Shown one piece after another: positions 48,601 to 57,999 of a stretch of 64,000 nt of DNA. A model generated the notes under the pieces. That model made no database searches and had not been told where the DNA came from. It saw only the letters and a program-made list of their open reading frames with translations. The DNA comes from Rhynchonema sp. JSB1_4. Its lineage: Eukaryota; Nematoda; Chromadorea; Monhysterida; Xyalidae. The stretch covers positions 26,082 to 90,081 of the forward strand of contig JASAMV010009190.1 of NCBI GenBank assembly GCA_030248065.1. The letters are read 5' to 3'. The position numbers and the translations under genes were made by a program. The number at the start of each line of letters is the position of its first letter. Position 1 is the first letter of the stretch.

Positions 48601-49207
48601 CGCGCGCAGCGCGAGATTTTTTGCACTTTTTAGGGTTTTCGGTCCAAATTTGGGCACTTTTGACCGAAAAATGGGCATTTTGAGGGTAAAAATCGGGGCG
48701 GGTAGGGTACCAGGGCGGGGCGGGTAGGGTACCAGAGCGGGGCGGGTAGCGTGCACGGGCCGGGGCGAGTAGGGTACAATTGTGGGGACCCCCACCCCAG
48801 CCACAGCACTGGTATCTGGTAATAGCTTGCACCACTCTTAGTTTAGCCCCCAGGGAAGCTACTTGAACCACTTGGCAATCTTGCCCTACGCTGACAGAGA
48901 TCTTTTAGACACTTGCAATTTTCAAGTTCAGTTTGGCTCCCTTTTTCAGGTACTTTTCTTGCGTCGCGAAGTTTCAAAAATATGAACCATAACTGGAACT
49001 GGACACTCGTACAACTAGGTTTGGCCAACCAACCAGCGCCTCAATGTTGCTCCACGCGTCACTGGTGTACAACATTCGATGGAAATCACGACAGACTAAC
49101 GACAACGACGTTCGGTCTGTGGCGTGGGTCACGTGAGGAAAGATCAACTTGCCAAACAACGGCAGCAGTTGGGCTGGGATGGGCACACCTGGCGTCAGGT
49201 CAGCTTC
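42694..49207 (-). CDS. F-box-like/LRR-like family protein, gene J (5' exon not found)
   Basis: The F-box exon (49207-49034, 174 nt) reads TPGVPIPAQLLPLFGKLIFP, TDRTSLSLVCRDFHRML, AWSNI. Then IIGPAAQKRFRDDRGLKVPI to VIPLACLCTRVKYVVIDNQP (48135-47915); VVERLIQAIDTKLLPLPNLQ (about 47450); LPNLLSALMNHSPAILVQ (45967-45805); LNLPVKVTHVNKTGRWAQFM (about 45340); DIRQQLFLAVENHSKMF and DDVTIKNG (about 44605-44410); DLVSLFSFFASFPLLSEV (about 43687); IKIRLDCWRLVVSETN; LRTVFGNEAELGPVTIRM; AAVSFKVGNCSFLVTF; and a last exon that is almost all Asp/Glu/Ser (42876-42694). No Lys-rich first exon is found between 49207 and the K stop; a 1.6-kb transposon array occupies that spot. The exon at 45967 starts beside a transposon. 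A second copy of the F-box exon lies in the right palindrome arm. Confidence 0.65.
43957..44145. mobile_element. MITE-5, diverged copy, in gene J intron
   Basis: Left end TAAAGGCAAACTACACCAAC; right end TGTTGGTGTGGTTTGCCT without the second TA. Counterpart of 32101-32292. Confidence 0.75.
44178..44378. mobile_element. MITE-8 in gene J intron
   Basis: Inverted ends TATAGTCTTTCATTTTAT / AAAACGGAAAGACTATA; the interior is the inverse of 35763-35963. Confidence 0.8.
44777..45141. mobile_element. hAT-like TATACT element in gene J intron
   Basis: Ends TATACTGGCG and CGCAAGTATA. The 8-bp flanks CAACCAAT / CAAGCAAT differ by one base. A/T hairpin interior like 6934-7257. Confidence 0.8.
45632..45735. 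repeat. Minisatellite with GGGTCCCAA core
   Basis: Imperfect tandem units around GGGACCCAAATGG / GGTCGGGTCCC, about 10-20 bp each, in a gene J intron between exons near 45805 and 45450. Confidence 0.6.
46048..46316. mobile_element. MITE-6 nested in the CAGTG element
   Basis: TA at both ends; TTGGTCGCACAATAAC / TATAGTCATTGTGCGACCAA. Same family as 32882-33287. Confidence 0.8.
46549..47065. mobile_element. CAGGG-type hAT-like element nested in the CAGTG element
   Basis: Exact 8-bp target duplication AGTGTACC (46541-46548, 47066-47073). Ends CAGGGTTGGGC / GCCCAACCCTG. AAAAAACG-rich subterminal tracts. A fragment of its core is at 51722-51855. Confidence 0.92.
48430..48811. mobile_element. CAGTG-type hAT-like element with GGGTAGGGTACC repeats
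   Basis: Exact 8-bp target duplication GTATCTGG (48422-48429, 48812-48819). Ends CAGTGATGTGGC / CCACAGCACTG. The interior has repeated GGGGCGGGTAGGGTACC units. The right-arm counterpart begins at 63772. Confidence 0.9.
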
Positions 49208-49251
49208 CTGATATAGTGAGAAATGCGAGAAATTTAAAAATTCAACGATCA

Positions 49252-50842
49252 TAAAGGCAGTCTACGGCGTGTGTGGACACTTGTTGACGATTGCCATAAA
49301 TGCCATTTATATTTATGGCATTTATGGCATTTTTGGCATAAATGGCATTTTTGGCAATAGTCAACAAGTGGTATGAATCACGCTGCGTATAGGACACTTG
49401 TTGATAGTGCATAAGAATAAATGGCATAAATGGCATTTTTGGCATTACAGTCAACAACTGGTATAAACAACGCTGCGTATAACACAGTTGTTGACTGTGT
49501 TGATAAAAATGCCATTTATACCAAAAATACACAGGTATACATGGTTGCCAACAAGTGGACAATGATAGATGGACTGTGGCATGACAATAGTACATATATT
49601 TGCCAGAGCACCGACTTTTTCGAGATGTGTGCGGGCCCACAAGACGCACAGGCACAACACATACATAATCCTGAAATTGAATCAGCGCTTTTGCTGACAT
49701 GACGAGACGTAACATAACACGTTCGCGTAAACGCTAACCATGAAGTATCATGGATATCTTCTTGCTCATGGTTTATATTAAAAAATACCACTTATTGACT
49801 GTAATGCCATTTATCCTTATCCACTATCAACAAGTGTCCTATACGCAGCGTGATTTATGCCACTTGTTGACAGTGTTGCCAAAAATGCCATTTATTCTTA
49901 TGCACTATCAACAAGTGTCCTATACGCAGCGTAGTTTAGACCACTTGTTGATAGCGTATTAGCTTGGCTGCGTGTTTTATTCTTAACCACATTCAACAAG
50001 TGGTATAAACACCGCTGCGTATAGGACACTTGTTGATTAGTCAACAAGTGTCTAGCTACCGTCTACGGGAGGTTGTCACTCAGCCCCCGAATACCGTAAC
50101 CACCGCAAGAGAGAGATCGTTGCGAGACCCATGCTGATCGCTGCTTATCAACACGTGTAAAGGCAATCTACGGGAGGTTGTCACTCAGCCCCCGAATACC
50201 GTAACCCACCGTAATATTGATCTGCAAGGATCGTGTCGAGACCAATTTGTTTTTTTATCTATGTTTTGCGTGTTAGCGCCAACACCAACCAACATTTCGA
50301 AGTTTTGGTGATCGCGCGCATGATGACAATTTCCAGCTTGCTGCCGCTAATACACGTGTCGATAAGCAGCGATCAGCGTGGGTCTCGCAACGATCTCGCT
50401 TGCGGTGGGTTACGGTATTCGGGGGCTGAGTGACAACCTCCCGCAGACTGCCTTTATTAGCGGCAGCAAGCTGGAAATTGTCATCATGCGCGTCGATCAC
50501 CAAAACTTGGAAATGTTGGTTGGTGTTGGCGCTAACATGCAAAACATAGATAAAAAACAAAATGGTCTCGACACGATCCTTGCAGATCAAAATTACGGTG
50601 GGTTACGGTATTCGGGGGCTGAGTGACAACCTCCCGTAGACTGCCTTTATTAGCGGCAGCAAGCTGGAAATTGTCATCATGCGCGTCGATCACCAAAACT
50701 TGGAAATGTTGGTTGGTGTTGGCGCTAACATGCAAAACATAGATAAAAAACAAAATGGTCTCGACACGATCCTTGCAGATCAAAATTACGGTGGGTTACG
50801 GTATTCGGGGGCTGAGTGACAACCTCCCGTAGACTGCCTTTA
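49252..50842. mobile_element. Nested MITE-2 array (left arm)
   Basis: One MITE-2 starting at 49252 is split by FB2 (49268-50060). A second complete MITE-2 (about 50158-50459) is inserted at the TA of the first copy's ACACGTGTATTAGC. A further half copy (TTAGCGGCAGC to the right end, about 50647-50842) is attached in tandem. Confidence 0.85.
49268..50060. mobile_element. Foldback element FB2 with subterminal palindromic units
   Basis: Exact 8-bp target duplication GTCTACGG (49260-49267, 50061-50068), both copies being pieces of the MITE-2 end. It begins CGTGTGTGGACACTTGTTGACG-like and ends AAGTGTCTAGCTACC, as in FB1. Several units have CAACAAGTG arms around TATACGCAGCGT. A stretch at 49290-49360 repeats ATTTATGGCA words. 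No transposase. Confidence 0.9.
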
Positions 50843-50861
50843 AATCGGGGTTCCAAATATA

Positions 50862-51250
50862 TCATTTCACAAATGCTACCTGGGCAGGTTCATCTTCAGC
50901 AGTTTCAATCTCATCCCCATCCCCACAATGGAACATTTCGATGAACATTCTTCTTCGTGGTGCAGAGGCGACACCACAAGCGATGGATAAATTGATAGCA
51001 AAATGCGCCAACAAGGCCTGAATGGCTTCACGAGTGCAACAGCACCTAAACTCATCAGGATTGCAAAATGGCACATCTCATAAAATACGGTAACAGTAAC
51101 AGTGCGCACACGATATGAAGCACCGGCAGCGGCAACCAATGTGCAAGCCACAAACAACAAAGACAGACCCATCACAAACTCGCAACTTTTATTGGTTAGC
51201 AATCGTGAAAACATAGACTCAAAAATCAGACACGCTGAGGCTGAATGCAA
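50862..51250 (-). CDS. Small unrecognised open frame, duplicated in both arms
   Basis: A 124-codon frame starting MHSASACLIFESMFSRLL contains two hydrophobic stretches (GLSLLFVACTLVAAAGASY and EMCHFAILMSLGAVALV), which could be a signal anchor and a membrane helix. An overlapping frame on the same strand reads TREAIQALLAHFAINLSIAC and also stays open. I do not recognise either. The sequence is conserved in the right arm (61334-61708). It may be part of a spliced gene or non-coding. Confidence 0.3.
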
Positions 51251-51374
51251 ATTACATGTTCAAAATAAATGAGATGGCAAATGACAGCACCAAGACCAAA
51301 CACAACAACAACCAACCAATCAAGCCAGAAGTTTCAATTTTCAAACACCTTCTTCCCAAATGGTTTGCGATTAC

Positions 51375-54066
51375 GCTATGAACAGTCTGAACCGAAACCC
51401 GAGCCCTTCACTCCACCATCAGCGTCCATCATCGTAAACTCAAAACACGTGCGCCCGATTTTGAAATAGATCTCCAATGACGTCGGAGCTGGAAAACAGG
51501 AGGATCGGGCCACGATTTCTGACTTCTTGACAGGGCCGGGCCGAAGATTGCAGCGAGTGGGCCGAGACGATGCATTATGTTGCAGTTTCCCCCTAGTTTC
51601 CCCCCGTAAGTCCCGAATTTGAATCCCGAATCGCTACTTTTACTTGTTGTGTGGTGTCTCATTCGTGCAAGCTGTCGCCAAGAGCAAAAGTGGTGTTCAT
51701 TTATCAATAATCCATAAGGGGTAGGTTGAAACCCGTTTATTTTGCCTCAGGACACATAGAATTACTTCGTTTAACCACGTTTTCTTCCCAACATGAGCCT
51801 TTTCCAATTTTTTAGGGTCATATTTTGGTCATCTGGGCGTTTTAAAAAAAAAGTTTGTGTCAAAGATCAAGCGGGTTGGGGAATCTCTCTCCTATAATAC
51901 GCACCTCTACCACGGGCTGCTGGATGTTGGCCCACAACGCTCGGTGAGTTCCCTTCCGCAAACGAAGAAACACAGGTAAAATTATGTGAAGACTAAAACA
52001 CTATAAATGATAAATCAACTGACGCCAACTGAAATGACATGGGAAATCTTCGTCCTCATCATCGTGAACAAATCGATAACCAAATTGTGCTTCCATCGCC
52101 GAGAAAAATGCCTCCCGGTCAACGTCAAACAGGTCTTGCTCTTCATCGTTGTTTGGCTGAATATAAAAGCACACATTTCAGCAAAAGTCACGTGTGGAAT
52201 GCAAAAACCAACTTCAAGAGTCCAACAAACAACGTGCGAAACTCACATCCGCATCGTACGAGTCAACATAGATGAGTCGCCACAGGTCGTGACTGAGCCC
52301 GAAATGAACGAACCGACCCCTGGGATTCTTCGGCTCTTTGGTTTTGCCCTTTTTGTGCGTCAACGGCGGTACAAATCCACTGATCATCGTGTTGAAATCC
52401 GTCAATGTGATGGGCACTAGGCTGGTGTTGTCATAGGAGTCATCTTTCGGGCAAATATTGAATGACTTGAGGTGCGGGTAACTGGACAACATTGTGAACA
52501 ACGAGACAAGGTCCTTGCCTGCATATTGAACTGTGGTAAAAACACATACTGATGTCAGCCAAATTTGGTGGGGATTGGTCGTTGACATGATCAATAATCT
52601 GACTTTTAGCATTGGAGATTTACTGGTAACATGAATTTCGACAAACAGTCAACTGAAACGACGCTCGAAAATGTCGCGCAATTGAATGTCGCCCATTGTT
52701 GGCCGAACCATTCTTAATTGTCGCATCATTGCACTGATTGCCAGACATCACAATGTCGACTGTGCGAAGATTAGCGAACACATCGGCATGATTGCGCACC
52801 ACACCAAGTATCTGCTGTCTGATATCGACCGCTGTGACGTCACGAATTTCAAGCGCCAACGATTTCAGTGCGCCAACGGACAAGCTGCAAATTGCAAATG
52901 GGTGGTTTGCTTTGTTTCGTTTGGTACGTACGTTTCCATTTTGAAACTGTGAAATGTGAATAACAGTAACATAAACGGGTGTTACAAAAAAATAAACCAC
53001 TGCATGAATTGTGCTTTGAAGCGTTTTTATGCCCGTTTCACTGTTTTCACGAAAGGTACATCAAGTCAGCGACACCAGTGCGCGTGCACAAGATATGACA
53101 TGTGCCCTCCTCCCAAAAAAAATACCGCACGTTCGACACCTAACAACCGTGTATGCCCAACAGAAAACGAACAATTTAACGAAATTTGCCCATCGCTGCA
53201 AATCGTTCAGTGGGATCTTAAGATGCACAAGACCGAGGTCGTCAGGAGAATCCTTAGCAAACAAATCCATCACCTGATTGGCTGCCGATTGCGATTCGAG
53301 CTCAAGGCGCTGCAAAATTGATACAAAAACATCAAACTGGCGTTACCAGAATTGGAGATACTAGACAAAAACGGCCACCAATTCGTACCCGAATACTTGA
53401 TTTTTGCGCGTACGGAGTTAATGCGGGCAGGATGTCCAATTTTGGTTCATCTTCTCCATCCGAAACGTCGAGGTGCAGTTTGGCTGCACGCCGCATAGCG
53501 ACGGACAACAAACGGCCCAAATGTGCACTGTCATGGTCGCCTGTGGAAGACTTGACACAATCATTGCACAATCCCTACGGCTTGACAGTTCATGATGATG
53601 CAGAGTAGCATGGAACTCGGTGATCAAGCCGGATAATTCAGTTTCTGCAGATCCGGCTCTTGTGAACAACACACGTTCAATCAAGCAAACCAACCATTCA
53701 GATGCATTTTCAGCGTCACTTCATTGATTCGCGGCATCGTACAGCCAATCATATCAATTAATCGTTCCATTGATGCACCACGCAACTCTCCAATGTTCCT
53801 GCGTGCGGATAAACAAATGGATCATAAAAATATAATTTGATATTAGAATTTCGAATGCCGAGATCCACACTTTGCGTCAATCACCAGATGTTTCACCCGA
53901 GTGCACAGTTTCAGCAACGGAATGGCGTAATCGTTGAGGAACGGCACGACCACATCAGCGTAATCATCGGCTTTGTTGGATGCGGCGGGCAAGCATCGAA
54001 GCACAATTCCTGACATCTCGTGTTTGGTCTTCAGCTTCAAATAGTAGCCGTCAACGCCGCAGATGG
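51375..54066 (-). pseudogene. F-box-like family gene K, left-arm copy lacking its F-box exon
   Basis: Readable exons: TICGVDGYYLKLKTKHEM to AIPLLKLCTRVKHLVIDAK (from 54066); ERLIDMIGCTMPRINEVTL; GRLLSVAMRRAAKLHLDV; LELESQSAANQVMDLF to PLNDLQRWANFVKLF; LALEIRDVTAVDIRQQILGV and NDATIKNGS; KDLVSLFTMLSSYPHLKSF through PRGRFVHFGLSHDLWRLIYV in one exon; DREAFFSAMEAQFGYRF (about 52160-52005); and CFEFTMMDADGG to stop 51377-51375. The body is open throughout. No F-box exon exists upstream in this orientation: the palindrome boundary at 55237 comes first, and the only F-box exon of the spacer points the other way. Hence it is probably 5'-truncated, although transcription from another promoter cannot be excluded. 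Confidence 0.65.
51722..51855. repeat. Fragment of a CAGGG-type element core
   Basis: Matches 46867-46990 (GGTTGAAACCCGTTTATTTT to TCATCTGGGCGTTTTAAAAA) without termini. Lies between the last two exons of K. The mirror copy is at about 60728-60861. Confidence 0.75.
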
Positions 54067-54583
54067 TCTGCAACAAATTGCGACACTTTATTGTGTCAAG
54101 CTTCATCATCGGTCCAATCTCAATTTGACCTTGATCGCGTGACATTTGTCTGTACTGTAGTGAGCGTATTTCAAGATTCAAGGACTATGCCACCGACCAG
54201 TACCGACTGACCCCCAGCAAAAAGGACTGGAGGAACCACAGGCGGGCTCGACGTCACCTGTTCGCGGTGCTTGCTATAAACGCCGACGCCGCCGTACTGT
54301 ATGGTATTGCCGGCCGACGACGTCAACTAACATTTCCCAACTAGGAACCGTGTGCAAGCCGGAACTCCGAGAGTGGCTCTACATTGGACAACTGGTCTGT
54401 AAGGACAATGTGAGAAGCGGCCATGGTCCTCCTGAGCGGCTGAGCACCGTGAAAAAAGATGCAGAACGGACTCAAAATATGTAGATGATCAAACAAACCG
54501 CTTTCGGATTTCTTTATATGTTACGGTATTCCGCACCGTCCGGTTTTGCACTGTCCGGTTTTGTCCACTGTTGTGGCTATGCG
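54067..54583. other. Upstream of left-arm K, no F-box
   Basis: No F-box or Lys-rich exon on the minus strand. A plus-strand frame at about 54180-54330 (Arg-rich) is short and has no family match. Mirrored at 58000-58516. Confidence 0.35.
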
Positions 54584-54910
54584 TAGTCCGTCCACCAGCT
54601 CATGGCACTTTGTGTTGCTGGTGGCTGGTTTGGTCTCTTCCTCCACGTTCTAATGAAAGAGAAATTGAGTTTGAGCGATTTTGCAAAAAAAAACTAAAAA
54701 AATAATAAAATGTGTCGAAAACGATTGAATTCGATCAAATTTAAAATTAAATTAAATTAAAATCTATAAAACACGTCGATTTCATAAAAACAGCAATTTA
54801 GGAGCAAAAATATTTTTTTCGGAAACTCAATTTCTCTTTCATTAGAACGTGGAGGAGGGACATGTCGGCCAGCAGCAACACAAAGTGCCATGAGCCGGTG
54901 ATGGTCTATA
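54584..54910. mobile_element. MITE-3 in left arm
   Basis: Ends TAGTCCGTCCACCAGCTCAT and ATGAGCCGG..GTCTATA; A/T-rich palindromic core. Counterpart of 57673-57999; relative of 23561-23885. Confidence 0.85.
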
Positions 54911-55237
54911 CATTTAGTTTCTGGTTGTCTGTGTCTGTCTCTCCGTGATTTCGCTTCGCTCATCTTCTCACTCTTTTCTGCCCTGGCTCTGTATTTACTT
55001 TTTTATTCCCGTAAATCTGTTTTGCATTTATTTTCTTGTCCGTAAATCCCACACCAGGTCTTGTAACTATGCTTCTTCCACCTAGCCTTGTTCTGTTGTG
55101 TTATTGGGTTGGTGCGGACGCAGTAAAACAAACTGGCACTACCCTAACAATCTCCAATTAGCAAACAGAACGAGACAAAACTCCACTATCAAGAATATTC
55201 CTGTGTTGAGCAGTGAAGTGAGCACCGCTTACGAATA
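54911..55237. other. Inner end of left arm, no gene seen
   Basis: Matches 57348-57672 inverted. No coding frame recognised. The last bases before the boundary (55207-55237) show a small indel relative to the right arm. Confidence 0.35.
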
Positions 55238-56840
55238 AAAATAGCGGTGAGCAGATGCAGTCCTTCACGCTAAAAGATTTACACGAGATAAAACCAGCAG
55301 CCAAAAACGGACCCTTTGATCAACAAAATTCTCACCGCGACCAAGGAAAACTGCCCGCAGAGAGAGACGCTGGCTATCAAATTCCACTAGGCTTTTTATT
55401 CAGCCAGCGACCAAAGAGACGCGCGACTTCTAATGAATGAAGCTCTTTTTTAAAGCAATGAAGACCACGCGATCGAGATACACATTCTCGTGAGGTATTT
55501 TTTATAGCCAGTTTCACGTCAGATCATCTGAACACTACATTTCCAAACTACATCGCACAAAAACTAAAATTCCACACGTTCGACTTACTTACCTACTTCT
55601 ACAAATGACTATTAAACCACACCCCAAACCCATTTATTACCGAAATCGTTCACCCCAATCCCTCAAATCCATAAACTAACGCTCACAAAAAAGATAATGC
55701 TAATAACACCTAGTTTCTAGCAAACATAGAAACTTAATGATAAAATCTCATTTAATTTTTTAATTTCACTTTCTCTACTCGTATATTAAAAGCATATCCC
55801 TGTTTCTTTAAATTTTTTCTTTTTTCGCTTTACTTTCTCTCAAAAATATATTTCACTCTTACTCTTCTCGCCACCTTTTATTTTTCTTTTATGCCTCATG
55901 CTTTCTACTTTTCCCCGCTACTAATTTTTTCCTCAATTTTCAAAATAATCCTATTTTACCAGAAATTTTTTAATTATTTTCCAGAAAAAACTAAAGTCCT
56001 ATTTTACCTGCCTTTTACGCACCCTAAAATTTTTCTGCCCTCACAAAGACAAATTAAGTAAAATTACCTTTTTTGTAAATTAAATTTTTTTAAAAAAAGC
56101 TCGCCACTTTTTCGGTTTTTAAAAATTAGAAAAGTAAGTTCACTTTTTTTATTATTTCACAACTTTTTTTTATTATTTTCCCCCTTCTTGTGGTAAAAAT
56201 GCATGTTTTTATGCATGTTTCTGCTTGTTTTTTTCTCAAAAAATCGCCTGCGGCGCTTGTATTTCGCATCGGTACAGTGTCATTACAACGTTAGACAGTC
56301 CGTGGCTCTACTAAACAACCTAAGCAGCCGTCATTATGTGCGCATTCAGTTATTCCAGGAAGTCAAATCTGCTTGAAGTCCAAAATTATCGTTCCAACAC
56401 CGCGGGTTATGCAGCTGTTTTCATGTAACTTTGCTTTAAAAATGTGCCAATCTTTTACCTTTCCCGTGACTTCACTTTCCCTTCACTTTTTATACTACAA
56501 TCTACAGATGTTGGTACATATGGTGGACAGGCTATCCCCAACGCGAATTGTCACGTTATCTGGCTCATTGTAAAAAATATAACCTCGCTACTACCCATTT
56601 GTGAACACAACTGGTCGGTGTCAACTATTCCTATATTCTCAAGTGCAATCAAATATACTTACAAAAATTTTCGACAATTTTTCACGTTGAGAACGGAAAT
56701 TTTTGTGGTCCGGAATAAAAAAAAGTAAATCTTAGAAAAAAATTTTAAAAATTCAAAAAAGTTAAAAAAAAGTTCGATAATAAAAATTTTTTTTAATCCA
56801 ACCCTGGTGTGAAGTGACACATTTGGCACTCCTTGTTCAG
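55238..56840. other. Unique spacer of the palindrome, left part
   Basis: Single-copy sequence between the arms. A plus-strand frame at 55255-55440 (MQSFTLKDLHEIKP...) has no match I know. 55600-56040 is AT-rich with pyrimidine tracts. 56040-56813 is a transposon remnant. The basic first exon of K' should lie here but was not identified. Confidence 0.4.
56040..56813. mobile_element. CAGGG-type hAT-like element, diverged, in the spacer
   Basis: The right end is TTTTTTTTAATCCAACCCTG at 56813. The left portion resembles the inverse of 28260-28440 (A/T tracts and a GCCTGCGGCGCTT segment also at 10090). The left terminus is not clear. Confidence 0.6.
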
Positions 56841-57162
56841 AGGTCTGCTCCACCGGCTCCCATTCCACCCCGGCTGTTGGCAATGTTTGGAAAACTCGTT
56901 TTTCCGTACTTGAGCGAGGCCGAGGACCGAACATCGTTGTCACTGGTCTGTCGTCAGTTCAATCAAATGTTGTACACCAGTGACGCGTGGACTCATATCA
57001 GACAAATGGTTGGCTGCTTGTTATTTGCTGGTCGTTAGGCTCTTGCTGAAATTATACAATGGCTGATTCTGGTGTCGAACTTGGCCATCGGTTCGGACTT
57101 TTCTTGCAGACATTATTTTTTGCAAAGATGCAGTCTGACGTTCATACAGTGAACAATGTATA

Positions 57163-57342
57163 TATACTCTGACAATTCTTTTGGGAGAAACTTTTCAAAC
57201 GCGTTGCCTGATCCGCAAAGCGCATTATGCGTGCACTGGCTATAGCGGTCACGTGACCTCTGCAACCAGTGCACGCATAATGCGCTTTACGGATCAGGCA
57301 ACGCGGTTGAAAAGTTTCTCCCAAAAGAATTGCCAGAGTATA
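57163..57342. mobile_element. MITE-4 at the inner edge of the right arm
   Basis: TATACTCTGACAATTCTTTT and its inverse; nearly perfect hairpin, apex GGTCACGTGAC. Second copy of 31593-31772. Ends 5 bp before the first base of arm homology (57348). Confidence 0.9.
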
Positions 57343-57672
57343 CGTAATATTCGTAAGCGGTGCTCATGCTCAACACAGTGAATATTCTTGATAGTGGAGT
57401 TTAGGCTCGTTCTGTTTGCTAATTGGAGATTGTTAGGGTAGTGCCAGTTTGTTTTACTGCGTCCGCACCAGCCCAATAACACAACAGAACAAGACTAGGT
57501 GGAAGAAGCATAGTTACAAGACCTGGTGTGGGATTTACGGACAAGAAAATAAATGCAAAACAGATTTACGGGAATAAAAAAGTAAATACAGAGCCAGGGC
57601 AGAAAAGAGTGAGAAGATGAGCGAAGCGAAATCACGGAGAGACAGACACATCAACCAGAAACTAAATGTATA

Positions 57673-57999
57673 GTCCATCCACCGGCTCATGGCACTTTGT
57701 GTTGCTGCTGGCCGACATGTTCCCTTCCTCCACGTTCTAATGAAAGAGAAATTGAGTTTCCGAAAAAAATATTTTTGCTCCTAAATTGCTGTTTTTATGA
57801 AATCGACGTGTTTTATAGATTTTAATTTAATTTAATTTTAAATTTGATCGAATTCAATCGTTTTCGACACATTTTATTATTTTTTTAGTTTTTTTTTGCA
57901 AAATCGCTCAAACTCAATTTCTCTTTCATTAGAACGTGGAGGAAGAGACCAAACCAGCCACCAGCAACACAAAGTGCCATGAGCTGGTGGACGGACTAT
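57673..57999. mobile_element. MITE-3 in right arm
   Basis: Inverted counterpart of 54584-54910, within the first intron of K'. Confidence 0.85.

Larger units (their letters stand above)
48583..55237. repeat. Left arm of a giant inverted duplication
   Basis: Nearly the reverse complement of 57348-64000 (coordinates sum to about 112583). It contains part of a CAGTG element, the F-box exon of gene J, the transposon array, a short unrecognised frame, gene K, a MITE-3 and flanking sequence. Scattered substitutions and small indels distinguish the arms (for example around 54310, 55210 and 52308). The outer limit is set by the window edge of the other arm. Confidence 0.95.

Noticed and set aside
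54170..54340. Arg-rich plus-strand frame possibly from a retroelement
   Set aside because: Short, interrupted by stops soon after, with no reverse transcriptase, integrase or protease motif nearby.
55105..55125. TTGGTGCGGACGCAG considered as a retroelement primer-binding site
   Set aside because: No flanking long terminal repeat pair and no pol motifs in the window.
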